The notes: generated by a model from the letters alone, not told the origin. A stretch of 64,000 bases of DNA from Lasiodiplodia sp. COLG20 (GCA_009801085.1 VNWV01000002.1:2418001-2482000); one strand, 5' to 3'. Shown: positions 1 through 12,941, counted from the stretch's first letter. A program made the numbers and translations.

Positions 1-2517
1 GCCTCGCACAACGAAGAGATCGAGCCCGACCAGGTGCTCCAGCAAGTCGAGACGATGACGGGAGCGGAAGAAAGGCCAAGAGGAGATCTTGGCCCGGAAA
101 CGCAACAAGAACTCCGCAACCTTGCCTCCACGCTGCAGCACTCGCGCCTCCAGTCAAAGAGATTAGAGAACTTCTCCTACGAGCCCGTGTCGTTGCCGGC
201 CTCTAGAGTAAGCGACTTGGCCACTGACTCGGTCTTCGTTCCGCATGTTGATCCGTACTTGTAGGCGCCCTCTCCTTCGTCGGGTTCGCGAACGCCCATG
301 GCATTTTCTGGCGCGCCGTCGCCCAGACCCTCTCCACCGACCTCTGCGATGCACTCCCCTCCACTCACCCCCGCCGCAACCCAGTCCAGGGACAGCAAGC
401 AGAGCTCCGCGCCTGCGAGCCGGCTCTCGCAGGACTCGACCATCATGACCCCCGAGGTGTCTCCACCCCACGATACTCCGCCCACGTCGCTGTCGGCCTC
501 GGAAGAGGAGAGGAAAAAGCCGCCACACATAAACGTTCCTGCCGCGCCCTATGCCAAGCATGGCTCCGACACGACCGGTATCACCAGCCATCCCAGGGAG
601 CCTCCCAGGTTCACAGTTGGTCCCTCCGGTGATTCTCTGCCTGGATCAAAGGATGTTAGCCCCTCTGCTTCGGGCACAAGTACTCCTGGGGATGCCGGGA
701 CTGGCCCCAGCACCCCTGCCCCACAGTCGCCATACATGCGCCCGACCTTGTCGCCAAGAGGCGAAATCGATGATCCCTACTCGCGCGCCAAACGGGTGCC
801 GCAGAACCGCGACAGGACCTCGCTAGATCCAAGGTTTATATTCGGCCGTGACCGCGACGCGAAAGCCAAGTCTGCGACCTCACCGCTCCCCCGCTCCAGA
901 GGCAACGGCTCGGAAAAGGAAGGGAAACGCCACACGCTCTTCCACGGCCACCACCACCACAAGAAGCATGACAAGCACGAGTACGATGACCATCGTGAGG
1001 AAACTGCTGATCATTTGAAGGAAAAGCACGGGTCAATGTCGGAACTGAAGAGGTTCTTTAAGATTGGGGGCCACAAGCGGGACAAGAGCAAGAGCAGGCC
1101 TGTGTCTCCATCCGAGTCATCCGGCGTCCTGTCGGCGAAGAACAGCAAATCTGGCACGCGTACTCCTCCTTCCAGAAGTAACACTGTCGCAATACCATTC
1201 GCCGATGATCACGGGCTCGAGGCCAGGTATGGCAAGTTTGGAAAAGTGCTCGGTTCGGGTGCGGGAGGTTCAGTTCGCATTGTAAAAAGAGCGAGTGATG
1301 GCACAGTGTTCGCTGTCAAGCAGTTCCGAGCCAAGCACTCGTACGAGAGCGACAAGGAGTACACGAAGAAGCTCACTGGCGAGTTCTGCATTGGCTCGAC
1401 GTTGCATCACGGCAACATCATTGAAACCATGGACCTGGTCCAAGAGAAGAGTAATTGGTATGTCGTGATGGAATATGCACCCTTCGACCTATTTGCGATC
1501 GTCATGACGGGCAAGATGAGCAGAGAAGAAGTCGCTTGCTGCACGCTCCAGATTTTGAACGGAGTCTCGTACCTGCACAGCATGGGATTGGCACATCGGG
1601 ATCTGAAGTTGGACAACGTGGTCGTCAACGAGCACGGGATCATGAAAATCATTGATTTTGGCAGTGCTGCTGTCTTCAGATATCCCTTTGAGAACGACAT
1701 CGTCCTCGCTAGTGGTAAGTTATCGTCTGTCGACTGAGAGTGGACACGCCGCGATCAGACTAACACGAAGTGTGCTGCAGGTATCGTTGGCTCCGATCCG
1801 TATCTTGCTCCTGAGGTTTATGACTTGCAGAAGTATGATCCGCAGCCCACTGATATCTGGTCGATTGCCATCATCTTCTGCTGTATGACTCTGCGTCGAT
1901 TCCCGTGGAAAGCACCCCGCACTTCGGATAATTCCTTCAAGCTGTTCGTTTCGCCTCCAAACACCAATGATTGGCCGCAGCACACGTCAAGAAAATCTTC
2001 CGAAATGCATGGACCGTCTCACAGCGCGCTTGATGTCAAGGAGCATGGCCACGATCATGGATCTAGGCGTGCTATCGAAAGTGCGCCAGCAAGCCGGATG
2101 CCCAGCCAGGTTGATCCCAAGGACACAAGTCAGAACAACCACCACCATGCCAACGGCGATGGCCAGGGTGATCGTCCTACCACGGCCGGCGGGAATGCAC
2201 AGAACGCACCGCCCTCGAGGAACGGCAAGGATACGTCGACGGCGCCGCAAGCACAGCAGACGATCAAGGGGCCGTGGCGTCTACTTCGCCTGCTCCCACG
2301 CGAGAGCCGTCACATCATCGGACGCATGCTGGAGATCGACCCGAAGAAGCGGGCGACACTGGAGGAGATCATGGACGATAAGTGGGTCAAGGCGACTCCA
2401 GTGTGCCAGCAGCTTGAAGGCGGCAAAATTGTCAGCGCGGAAAACCACACGCACACGCTCGAGCCAGGCAGCGCGACGGCCGTCGCGGCCACGCCCGCCC
2501 CGAGCCACAAGAAGTGA
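1..2517 (+). CDS. HAL4/HAL5-type Ser/Thr protein kinase (5' partial)
   Basis: Protein kinase of the fungal NPR/HAL family, which in yeast regulates ion and nutrient transporters at the plasma membrane (family knowledge). Three exons are visible: 1-207 (open to the window edge, so the start is missing), 265-1714 and 1781-2517, giving about 797 residues. Both introns are short GT-AG introns (57 and 66 bp) with good branch sites. The first 400 codons are Ser/Pro-rich and disordered, with a His/Lys patch near 945-1000 and an [13 protein letters not shown] motif before the kinase domain, typical of this family. The kinase domain runs from about 1228 to 2400: glycine loop [12 protein letters not shown] lysine, HRDLKLDN at 1594-1617, DFG at 1654-1662, and an APE motif after the second intron. 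An unusual low-complexity insertion rich in His, Gln, Asn and Gly (about 1960-2265) splits the C-lobe. The family call is firm; the exact ortholog is not decided. Confidence 0.88.
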
Positions 2518-3326
2518 GCAAGCGCAGCACTAATCTTCACTATCTTTTCACCTTTTTGCAGTTTGACAGTTTTTTACTTCTTCAACACCTCGGCGCAAGA
2601 GCTGGATTTGATGTTTTGAGCGTGGAGAGACAGTTCGATTTCATTTCCATAGAAGGCGGTTTAATTCACGAGAAAAGCCTTTGCGGGCGTGGGGGTTTTT
2701 TTATACAGTTTATTGGTTGTTGTACAGAGCATTGTTGTTAGCGGCGCAGGTTGGATGGGGGTGGGGACTGCATGCGGGCTTTTTGCACAGCGTAGAAGGG
2801 GACTCTCAGAAGGCTTTTTTTCAGGTTGGAGCGATACTAGAGGCAGTAATCGCTCGTCCTTCCATTCGCAGTAAGCAGCAGGCAAAATTCGACAGATTTC
2901 GTCTCCGCAGCGGCGGAAATTACTATGGACTGCCAAGGTCGCAGCGGAGCGTTGCGTGCAATTGCGCCCGGGCGGGTAAAACGGGCGACGTCACGGGCTT
3001 CATTAAACAGCGCGCGGTGCCCGAGTTCCTGCGCTGCGCCAGACCGCCCCAACAACCCGCGCCTTTCACGCCGCAAATCTGCAAATCCTTCAGAGTTTTC
3101 GTCGCGGGCGGCGCACGCGGCCATGGCCAGGCCGGTCACGCGAGCGCCCCGGGCGCGCCAGACCTTCTGCTGCGCCGTCTTGGCTTATCAGCAAAACGTG
3201 CGGCGATAATTGGCTTGCGACTACTCTTCAACATGCCCTCCCCGCCGTCCTCCAGCACTACCGCTCTCCCAAGCGAACACTTTCTGTAATTAATTTTCAG
3301 CTCCGAAGGGAAAATATATTGCCATC
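2518..3326. other. Intergenic, kinase 3' side and GNAT 5' side
   Basis: No convincing coding region. It must hold the kinase 3' UTR (T-rich just after the stop) and the promoter and leader of the next gene. The GC-rich stretch 2940-3190 has open frames in several phases but no recognisable protein. Confidence 0.5.
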
Positions 3327-4734
3327 ATGGTCCGCCATGTAGTGCCCATCAACACCATCAAGAACTCCATCCACCACGCCCACGCTGCCCCGCCGACCTC
3401 GAATCCCTCTTTCCCTCAACCGCCTGCTTTTGGCGAACACCGGCGGGGCTCCTCGATTCCAGGCTCCAGGACCGCGGCTGGTGAGTGAATCTGGTCCCTC
3501 AATGGCCGCGAGGAGACGCTCCAGCTCACTCGCTCTCGCGCCCAAAATGCCCTCTTCTTGCGCTTGCTCGCTACCTCGAAGCATAAAATCACACCGCTCA
3601 CATGTTTCTTATCGCAGCGTTTCTGACCTCCCTCTCCGCGAACTTGACGCTTCCCGACGTCGACTCGCCGTTCCCGTCGCCAATCTCGACGCCGTCTTCC
3701 ATGCGCGCCGGCAACGAGGCGTACGCCTCGCACCTTCCGCCGCCCTCGCCGCTCGCGTCGGCCGTGCCCATGTCCGCAGACGAGTACGGCAGCGATGCAG
3801 CGGGTCCGACGGATCTTCTCTCGCCTGCGCTGGGGTCGAAACAGCAGCAACAACAAAACGCGTCTCAGGTGCGGCAGCGTCGTCATCAGGAGGTCCGTGG
3901 GCAACAGCTGCTGCAACCGCAACAACAGCAATCGCTGCCGGTGCCGGTGGCCCCCGCCGCCACCGCAGACCCACTGGCAGGCGTGCCAGAACTGGTGACG
4001 GCGGCGGCGGCCGACGACGAGGACAAGGTAGCGGCGCTTAAGCTGGTCGCCGACAGCGTGGCCCAGCAGCGCCAGGCGGCTTCGTGGGCACTGCTGTCAC
4101 ATCCGGCAGTGATCGGCGGTTACGTGCTCGTCCTCGCGCTGCTGTACAAGTACATGTACAAGCAGCCCGGCGACGTGCCGCTACTGTTCACCACCGGCGC
4201 TGGCGTCACCATGGCCTGCCTGGTGGCCGTCCGGCTCTTGACGAGCGGATACATCCGCCAGGCCGAATCGATCAATTGGGGCTTCTTAGACGAAGACGCC
4301 GACAGCGTTATCGTCACGCGCTTCGGCGGGCAGGTAATTGGCGCATTGGTGCTTGGTTGGGCTGGCCCCAGCAGCACTGGGAACAAGGCCGCGAGGCGGC
4401 GCAAGGGTAGAGGCGTAATCAAGGCTTGGACGGTGAAGCTCCGCTACAGAGGCAAGGGTGTTGGCACCGGACTGCTCGAAGAAGCCGTAAAGGAGACTGT
4501 CAAGCGCGCTGGTGAGGGCGTGGAGTTTGCGGAGGATCACGCAAGTGAGTACTGCTACATCTATTGAGGGTGGACCTTTGTTGCTAACTAGTTCTAGACT
4601 CCCGCCGTTTCCTCCCCCATTACTTCAATGGCTTCCTCGACCGCTCTGAAGACCATGCTTACGAAGCTTTAAAGGACGTGATAACCACCAGCGGCGCGTT
4701 TAGCGGGCGGAGGAGGAAGTCATCCGTCTACTAG
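3327..4734 (+). CDS. Membrane-anchored GNAT-family N-acetyltransferase
   Basis: Predicted acyl-CoA-dependent N-acetyltransferase; the substrate cannot be inferred. Three exons, 3327-3480, 3618-4544 and 4598-4734, join in frame to about 405 residues. The ATG at 3327 (ATCATGG context) was chosen because it reads in frame through a consensus GTGAGT donor into the main exon. Residues 1-200 are Pro/Ser/Gln-rich, with glutamine runs. Two hydrophobic segments follow (about 215-232 and 240-258), then the acetyltransferase fold with the acetyl-CoA pyrophosphate-binding motif RxxGKGxGxxLL at about 327-338. The Gln-rich N terminus plus a transmembrane hairpin before a GNAT domain resembles NAT8-like membrane acetyltransferases in layout. 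It is not a close match to any family I can name. Confidence 0.75.
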
Positions 4735-7700
4735 AGCATTTCACGCGCGAATTGCAACTGCAATTCGCCATCGATAAGCTACCATTGCCCACCTACGGCC
4801 CGTCCTAAGCCAGCGTAGACAACGCAAAGAGGAGATGATTAGTTGAAAGAGAGAGAAGATTGAATTTGGAAGCATGCGATCGATTGCCTAGGTCGTTACT
4901 CAAAGATCGGATTACTCGGACCCTCACGGGTGACTGTCTCAAAGATTTCTGGTTGACCCCACAATTCCTGCTTACGGCTTCCCGTCGTCTTTTTGCCACC
5001 ACAAAGCGCGTATTCGTTTGTCCACTTTTCCTGCAAGGTGTTTCAGGTGCGAGGCGTTTGGGGCGGATGGGTGGTCAAGCGTCCTTCTCCCGCGCAAGCG
5101 TTCAGCCAACAGCCGCTCGTTTGGAGGATTTAGAGTGCTTATCCGGTGTGTCAGTCCACTGCCGCTTACGCACTTGTGCAAGGGGGGAAGGGGATTCCAG
5201 AACCATAGAGGTGCGGGATTCCATTGACACAAGAGTTTCTCTTACCTTTCCTCCTGTTCATGCTCGAAGAAACGTCGAGCGAGTGGCTCATGGCGTGCTT
5301 AGAATGAGGAGCGCCGCTGGCGCTTCTGCTGTCATCTTCGCACGAGCTTATTGGTGGGAGGGAAGCAATGCCTGAGGATTGGCTGAGACGCCGAGAAGTC
5401 TTCTTGCGTTCACCCTCGTTCAGCCTTTCCACTCCGTCGGATGCTGCCGGGATTGCTCATAGGTGTAGATAGGGTTTGCAGGGTTCGCAGCAGGACCCGT
5501 AGTATGTGACGGACAGAGCCGGTGAGGGGGGGCCGTTGTACATAGACGGTGAGAAGGGCGTTGCGATAAGATCAGCTGGGTGGAATGCGTCGTACATTAG
5601 AGATACCATGATTGTCGTTCGTTGCAGTTGGGCTGCAAAACTCTGTTTTGCTATCCTTTATTGGTCGCGGAATGCCTAATGTTTCTGTTGGAATACAAGT
5701 GGTTCACTTTTTAGCTACTGCTGTAGCGTCTGTACGGTACTGTGCATGCGGAGACGCGCGTTGTTTGGCTCTGGCTCTCCGTCCTCCGTTCCACCGGTGT
5801 TCATACATCATGGGTTCCGTGGGGGGTGGGGCACGAATGCTCGTGTTGCTACACGTGTATGGCCCGGGCTGGCGCGGTCTAGGCCCAATTGGCGATGACG
5901 AAGAGAAATGGGGTGGTTTTGTGGGGTCACCTTGGGTCATTCGTTTCTCCTTGGTGACGTTGATGCAAGAACCCCGCGGCCGGCACTCCTTCTGGCGCGC
6001 GATCGGGAGAGAAGGGTGTGTGTGTGATGTGAGCATGGATGTACGAATGGGTTGGCGTGGCATGGGGGCCGGATGATACGAGAGCACGCGTGAACTAGCC
6101 TTGCTTTTCTTTTTCCCCTTCTACTACGCCCCGCCTTCCGTGCTCGTTTCGTCGTTGACCTTTGGAGTTCTTCATTCCGTTTATACTTTCAGCTACATGT
6201 GGGCTTGATTCGGCTGGGCTTGGTGGCTGCTTATTTTCCGAAAAAAAGAGAACATACAGTTTGTCGTTCCGCTTCACGTCCCCAATTCAGATTCCCCGAC
6301 ATTATTCCCACCGCCCGACTTCCGTGCGGACACCAGTTGCATACGTCATTTCCACCCTATGCTGACTGGACGAGGAGGTCGCATGTGGTTGAATGCCGTA
6401 TTATCGCGACACTCTCGCGCAGCCAACAAGTTGCATGAACATCTGTTGGGGCGTAGTATCAGGCATGATGATGGGGATAAGAAAATGGTGTGTGGTTTGC
6501 TGTAGGGAACCAATAGATAACAAAGTTTATTTTATTGGTGAACTCCGCACGCACGTGAGCCATCACTGGAATTCTTTCGAGGTCTTATCTTTGCTCCTTT
6601 TCTTTTCCTGTTTTTTTGGGGTTGGTTTGGTGCCGTCCATCGAGGAATGCCGGTCTGCACATGGCAATCCGCTGACATATATCGATTGGTGGCTTACGCG
6701 TGACGGCTGTTGCTGTAGCACCACCGCAGATCCTAGGTGCAGGAGGATCCGCCTCTCGTGCTTTCAGCCAAACTACCAGCTTTATCGTCTATTGCAGAAT
6801 CATTGAGCTGCATTAAATATCGATTTATTCTGCAAGCTCGGTTGCACAGGAAGTCTCATTTTCGTTTTCCCGATGCTCTTTCCCGTTCCTTTACCTTATC
6901 AACGAGGATGGTCTCACAAAAATATGGAAGTGGCCATGCTTACATCGGGCGTCGCTACGTCTGTGTATCTACATGTATACTTTGTGACCGCGTTGTCGGA
7001 TAATTCCGGTAGTGATAGGGGAGAAGCGCAATCCACTCCGAAAATAGCGGAATCGAGGTGTTCTTGAGTTCGTGTTACATGTTTATTGATATGCATGCAT
7101 GTGATGGCGGCTCGGAACGGCACGGGCGGGGCGGTTGTGCACTTAAGATCATCCGCGTGGGGTGTGGGGGTCCTGAGCATGGAGAAGAGAAAGCGCTGTG
7201 GGAGGTGACTTCAGCAGATTTTTTCGTTAGAGATGTATTATAAAATGGTTAAGATAGTAGCCTACGAGCGCAGAATACTATAGATAATCCTCACTTCAAG
7301 AGCTAAGGTAGCGATCACGGGGCTGCAAGATACGATTATGCCTGCTTTTCTTTTTAGCCAAAACTACCAGCGTTAAGAGGGACTATCAACCATATCTAAG
7401 AATATTTTCCCATTTCCTAAGATATTTATCTACCAAAACCAGACTTGCAAAGGATATGACCCGTACCGTCGAATACTCACGCTTTTAATCCCCGAGTCAA
7501 CAATTTGTAATGATAGATGTACCAAAAAACTCCGGATCTAAAAACCAAGAACTTTTGCTGAATAATCTCATGGCAACTCAGTCGCATCATCATCGAGAAA
7601 GTTTATTCGAAAGAGGAGAGCGAGACCCATTTAGGCGTTTTCAGTTGACTCCATGTGGCCGTATGAGGTTTCGTAGTGTGCACCCCTGCATAAGCGTGTC

Positions 7701-10700
7701 CTTGTACATTTGCTAGGCCCGCGGTGTGGCTACAAAGAGGCACATTAGTATCGTAGTTTTGTGACGGCGCAACAGATCGACCCTACTTTGCTCAAATGCA
7801 CATAGTTCCAGTGTCGGTGCCATCGTTCCAGCCAGCTCCATCAGACGGAGAAGGAGGTTCGGAAAGCTAAGATTTCGTGATCCACGAGGGAGGCGTCCAG
7901 TAACGCCTCCAGTAACGGCAGTTTTCGTTATCGCATTGCCAGATCTTGATACGCCTCCCGAATTTCGTCGTCCTCCACTCGCACATGGTGCTTGTAGGGT
8001 CTGTATCCGATTAACTTCTATGTCTGAAGCTAATACTTGGTAATTCTAAGTGGCTCACTATTTGTCTTTAGTCTAGATTGTTGGGTGCATAGTATCGTAG
8101 CTATCAGAGGTGACGGTGAAAGCCAAGGTAAGAGTGAGATCGATTGAGAACAAGAGTAGTGATTACAGTCCGGCTGCAGCTTCTGCGAAGAACGAAGGGT
8201 CCTTTTTAAAGCCCCACTGCCTTTGAGCCTTCTCTACAGCCAGGAGAAGCAGAGAGATGTCTTAAGTTCTCAGTGTGTCTTGCTTGAAACATTGTCTTTG
8301 ATCAAGGCAAAGCGGTGTTGAGGCTTTTGTGGTGGATATGTTTGTCAAGTAAGTGAATCAAGAGAAATAAAAGGCCTCTATTTACTACAGCTACCTAGAA
8401 TCTGCTGGGATACCCGTCTGGTGCTGGAAAGTAAAAGGTGAAAGCATCTTGAGAGTGATCGTAAGAGAACCATCACCAAGATACTTGGAATGATACTATG
8501 TAGCGTCAAAGCAGGGCGTAGTTTGGCGCACACGTTAGTAAAGCAAAGTCTAGTTGGGTGAAAGTCTTGTTGGGTGAAAGTCTTGTTGGGTGAGTACGCT
8601 CGTGCTGAATGAGACAAGTGAGAGACTGGGAGGACTATAGGAACCCATGGCCTCACGTAGCCTCAGAAAAGTTCATTGGAGCTCAAGAAAGTGTGTGGTG
8701 GTAGTTTCTATGGTGTCTTGCCCGTGCCTCTATTTGCTTTTTTTATTTTCTTTCTCGTCACTGCAGAGTCTATTGTCCAATGTACTACTCCATTGAAAGA
8801 CTCGCTCCGTGACGCCAGCAAGTAGCCAGAATGCCCGTGGTCGCTTATTCTCGTCTGTCCAGGAGCATCGCTCGGCAGTGGCCGTGATTGGCGGTTGAAC
8901 GTAGGCAAGAAAGAGATTTATCTATTGGAAAATGTCTCGAACCCGGAAGCACGACTCATCTCGCCGGAGGGTACGAGGTTGTGTACGGACTCGTACTTGG
9001 CAAACGAGAAGAGGCGCTGAAATTGTGCCGATGTCGGCGGTAATGCCTTCCCGATTTGGTGTGACCAATCAAATGTAATGCACATGGGAGGGACGTCCGT
9101 CAAGCAAAGCAGAGCAAAAAACCACCTGTTGAGCCATGTGTGGATATATGCTGGACGTATGAGGTCGCGGTTAGATAAGAAAGCGGCCATTGCTAAAGAG
9201 AGAGAGTGCTTGGCAAAGTGGTAGGTTGACATTGCATGCCCAGTTGCGCTGCCGTCCGAGCCTACAGGCATCGCGGAGGTGGACGCGTCGCCGCTTCGTC
9301 GACACGACGCTTCATGTTAAAAGATGGGCAGCTGGCTCGAGGATAGGTTCTGTTTGAGGGGCGTTCAAAATTGGTAAATGGCCCGGCTCGCAACCGGATG
9401 ACGCGGCTGCGGTCGACGCGGTTAAATACAATTCCGTTGCGCCGTACGAAGATAAACCGAGGACCACACACAGCCACTGGATTAAAAAGGCAGCGCGAGA
9501 CGTCATGTTATTCTTGGCTATCGTGATGAGGAATTGATGTAGGTGCAAAGTAGAAGGGATTGGAAGGCTTCCAGAAGCTGAGGGCTTGACCGGTGAATCT
9601 GGTCGGTGGACACGAGCCACCTGCTACTCCACAGTCCTTCCAGACCCATGTACAATACAATGGAGAATAGGAGCATATTGCGCAAGGCGGCATGTTCCAG
9701 AAGCTGGACGGAGAAGGCCTGGACGGAGGCTATTCAGCAGTTTGATGCTATTTGTAGGTCCAGGCCAACCAACGATGGCCAGTCGATCCCACGTCGTGCA
9801 TGCTTTAGATCCACTAAGGTAATGGTGAGGCCTGACGCCTTCTTCGTTGCGGGAGACCGCTTCTTCGACAGTGGGCCTGGGGCCGAAAGAGGGCAGATGT
9901 CTTGGATTTTCGCAGGGCTCATGCTGGCTTCAAAGCACCTGGACTAGCCCAAAGCAGAGGGCAAAGGCCGGCGCGGGCCAGAGCTTGACTCTGCAGCGGC
10001 AACGGATGATGCTCATTACGGAGCTGATTAGGCCGTCATATATCCAAGACAGCAGGCTGACCTTAGCCCCGGAAAGGGGCAAAAGGTCTAGACGGAGAAT
10101 TTGCCAAGGAAGGCGGGGAGTAGGTAAGCGTAGGAACAAGAGTTGGATTTGAGTTGGTGGCGATACGATAATCGAAGACGAGCTGGGACACAGGCGTGAA
10201 CAGGTTCGCAATCTAAAGGCACAATGATCGGCCCTCGTAAGGTTTAGGGCTGAGCGGAACGTTGTGGCGCCAAGGTTCCGCCCAGCGGACAAGCCTCCGT
10301 GTTGGCCGTGTCTTGGTTTGAATGGCGGCGGTCAGGTGTTGTTCACCGCTGGATGGCCCCCGCGCCGGCGCAAGCGTTTCATGATCCGAAGGCAGAAGGG
10401 AAGCCGTCCAGGTCAATACACGCTGAGAAAGATTCTGCAATGGCAATACAATAAGCGCGGGCGGCTATAGGGGAGCTGGGGACCGTGTGCAGCACGCGAC
10501 TGAGAGCATAAGATGTAGATGGGCAAGGCTGAAACGTTGCCGTTTTGCGGGGCTCAGTGATGAGCGCCGTGAGCAACAACAGACGCCGGTGCAACACGAG
10601 GCAGCGCGGGGATGCGTGGGCGGCGAGCTGTTCCAAGGCGATGCCAATACCAAGGGCGAGACATCAGCAAGGCGGGAAGATGACGGTTGGTGGAAGGCTC

Positions 10701-11736
10701 AGGAGGAACCCGACGGGCTGGCGCACGAGCCGCTTATCTCAGGCGGCTGAGATCGCAATGTCCTGGCCGCTGGCTTGCGCGGTGCCTGGCGCGCCGCCTG
10801 TCACGCCCTTGCGCCCATCCACCAGCCACGCATCACTCGCAGCGGCGCCTAACGGCTGCGGCAGCGCCTCGCTGCTTCACCATGGCTGCCGAAACCCACG
10901 CCGTCGCGGCTGCCTCAGGCTCTGGCGCCTCGATTGACAGCGCCGGCGCGCGCCATCGCTCGGCGCCCGCAGCCGCCTGCACCGGCCACGCCTTCTCAGG
11001 CCCCCAAGCGGCCCCTCAATCAACCCACAAATCTCCCGGCCGCCGGCCGTCCAACGGCAGCCCGCCGGCGTGCAGTGCGCGGATGCAGCCGTCCTCTCCC
11101 GACCGCGAGAAATTAAGTCGCCGAGCCCAGGCCGCGTTGTCGCCCGAATTACTGGTCAGCCACGCGTATGATCGACGCCGGGGTGCGAGATGATCCCCCT
11201 GCCAGTGCCTGCATCTCTGCTCTGCCAACGCCCAGTTGCGCTGCCATGGCATCCAGACCGGCCAGCTCCCGCTGCAGAGCCTCATGACGGCACTGCCATG
11301 GGCTGCGAATTGCGATCTCCGGAGCGCTGCCCATGCCGGCGCCCGGCGCGCGGACGCACCACTTCTTAATTGCACTGGGCCCACCGACGAATTAAACATA
11401 CGTAGTAGGACAGGGTGGAGATCCCTTCTCATTTGTGCTCCAAGCTCTCCGCATGTTTATGAAACAGCCAGTCCGGTAGCGCCCCGTCTGTGGCTGTCCA
11501 CTCTCCGCCGTACATATTCCCTGCCTCCGCCCGCTCACCACTCTTTTGGTTTTGCTCTCAACTCGCTTTCAAGTCGGGTCGATTCAGCACGCTCTTTTGG
11601 CTCTCTCGCAGGCCACGCCATTCTTTACAGTCCCTTTCGGACCCCACGCTCTTTTCGCTCCCCGTACGCTTCGGTCGTATCCACAGGTCTTGAAGATCTC
11701 TCGCGCTTGCCCGGTCCAAGTCTACCATTCGAAACC
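4735..11736. other. 7-kb gene-poor interval
   Basis: No supportable protein gene was found on either strand over 7 kb, in a window where genes are usually 0.3-1.5 kb apart. Open frames here are short, show no domain signatures and lack consistent splice structure. The stretch around 7.2-8.7 kb looks more AT-rich and carries a 16-bp tandem repeat (8546-8593). The stretch 9.9-11.4 kb is GC-rich. The last few hundred bases must hold the promoter and leader of the CAP-protein gene at 11737. It could be a decayed transposable element, a long regulatory region or an unannotated ncRNA locus; the sequence alone does not decide. Confidence 0.55.
8546..8593. repeat. Three tandem copies of a 16-bp unit
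   Basis: Units begin at 8546, 8562 and 8578 with consensus AAGTCTTGTTGGGTGA; the first copy differs at one base (TAG for TTG). The array lies in the gene-poor interval and interrupts no recognised gene. It is a minisatellite-like array or part of a decayed element. Confidence 0.85.
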
Positions 11737-12941
11737 ATGCGTTCCTCTGCTCTTATCGCGGCCTCGCTGGCCTCCAACGCTCTGGCCGTTCCCATGCTTA
11801 ACAAACGCGGCGTCGTTGTCACTGATCTCGACATCGTGACCGTCACCAAGTATGTTACGGCTACTGGTCCCTGCCCCACCACCGGCGTGACCAACACCAT
11901 TGCCGTTACCCAAGAAGCTGTCACGAGCTCCATGGTTGAAGTCACTTCGTACACCAGTGTCGCCGAGACCCCGGCCGTCGTCGTCCCTGCCCCCGTCAGC
12001 TCCGTCGTTGCTGGCTTCACTTCCGTCGTCGAGAGCATCAGCTCTGCCGTCGAGAGCGTTGCCACCAGCATCTACGTTGCTCCCACGTCCGAGCCCGCCC
12101 CGGTCACCACCACGGCCACGCCCACCTACGCCCCTGAGACCTCGAGCACCCCCTCGCCGTCGACCACTGAGGCTGCCACCACCTCTTCCGTTGCTGGCGG
12201 CTTCAGCACCTACTCCTTCTGCCCGACCACCTCGGTCGAGTCGACGGCCTCCCTGACTGCCCAGCCCACCGGAACCGTCCAGAGGAAGTGGTTGGCCTAC
12301 CACAACGCTCACCGTGCTAACCACACCGACGGCTGCTCCATGTACTGGGACTACGACCTCGAGGCCAAGGCCCAGGACTCTGCTAACACTTGCGTCTACG
12401 AGCACACTGTCTCTTCGTAAGTCTTATCATGTCATGCGCCTGATGATTGGCCATACTGACCTCCCTGATAGCACCGACAACTTCGGCCAGAACATGGGCC
12501 AGTTCCAGTACACCACCAGCGTCGGCACCGTCAACGACACCACCATGGACAACTCGCCTGCTTTCTTCAGCAACATGTACTACGAGGAGTACAACGACTT
12601 CGGCCCGTACTGGGGTTCGGCCAGCGTTCCTACCGAGGGCCCCAACATTCTCCACTTCACCCAGATGGTGTGGAAGAACTCGTTCTCGGTTGGTTGCGCT
12701 ACCGCCAAGTGCAGCAACGACCAGCAGATGATCACTTTCTGCAACTACCGCTCTAGGGGTATGTCAACTTTCTTGCATCCATCCTGATAAACTTACTGAC
12801 AGCCCGCCAGGTAACATCCTTGACGAGTACGGCACCAACGTCGCTCTCTTCATTGACAGCCCCCACAAGCCGCTCTGCGCTGAGATCAACTCCGACGCCA
12901 CCGATGGCAGCTGCATCACCGATGCTGAGCTCGGCATCTAA
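11737..12941 (+). CDS. Secreted CAP/SCP (PR-1-like) protein
   Basis: Extracellular cysteine-rich secretory/PR-1 superfamily protein; fungal members (yeast Pry proteins) bind sterols and fatty acids and some act in host interaction (family knowledge). Exons 11737-12416, 12472-12758 and 12811-12941 encode about 365 residues. The ATG at 11737 starts a classic signal peptide (hydrophobic, ending ALA) followed by a dibasic site (KR). Residues 30-180 are a Thr/Ser/Val/Pro-rich stalk, probably heavily O-glycosylated. The CAP domain begins near residue 185 with a WLAYHNAHRA motif and continues with the Asp/Asn-Phe-Gly-Gln-Asn motif, HFTQMVWKNS and the VGCA segment, all diagnostic of CAP proteins. Both introns fall inside the CAP domain. 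The 3' end after the HFTQMVWK segment is conventional. Confidence 0.92.

Noticed and set aside
8378..8656. Minus-strand open frame overlapping the 16-bp repeats
   Set aside because: Its sequence is largely produced by the tandem repeat and carries no domain or signal sequence.
11016..11432. Minus-strand open frame upstream of the CAP gene
   Set aside because: Trp/Arg/Ser-rich without motifs, within a GC-rich 5' region of the plus-strand gene.
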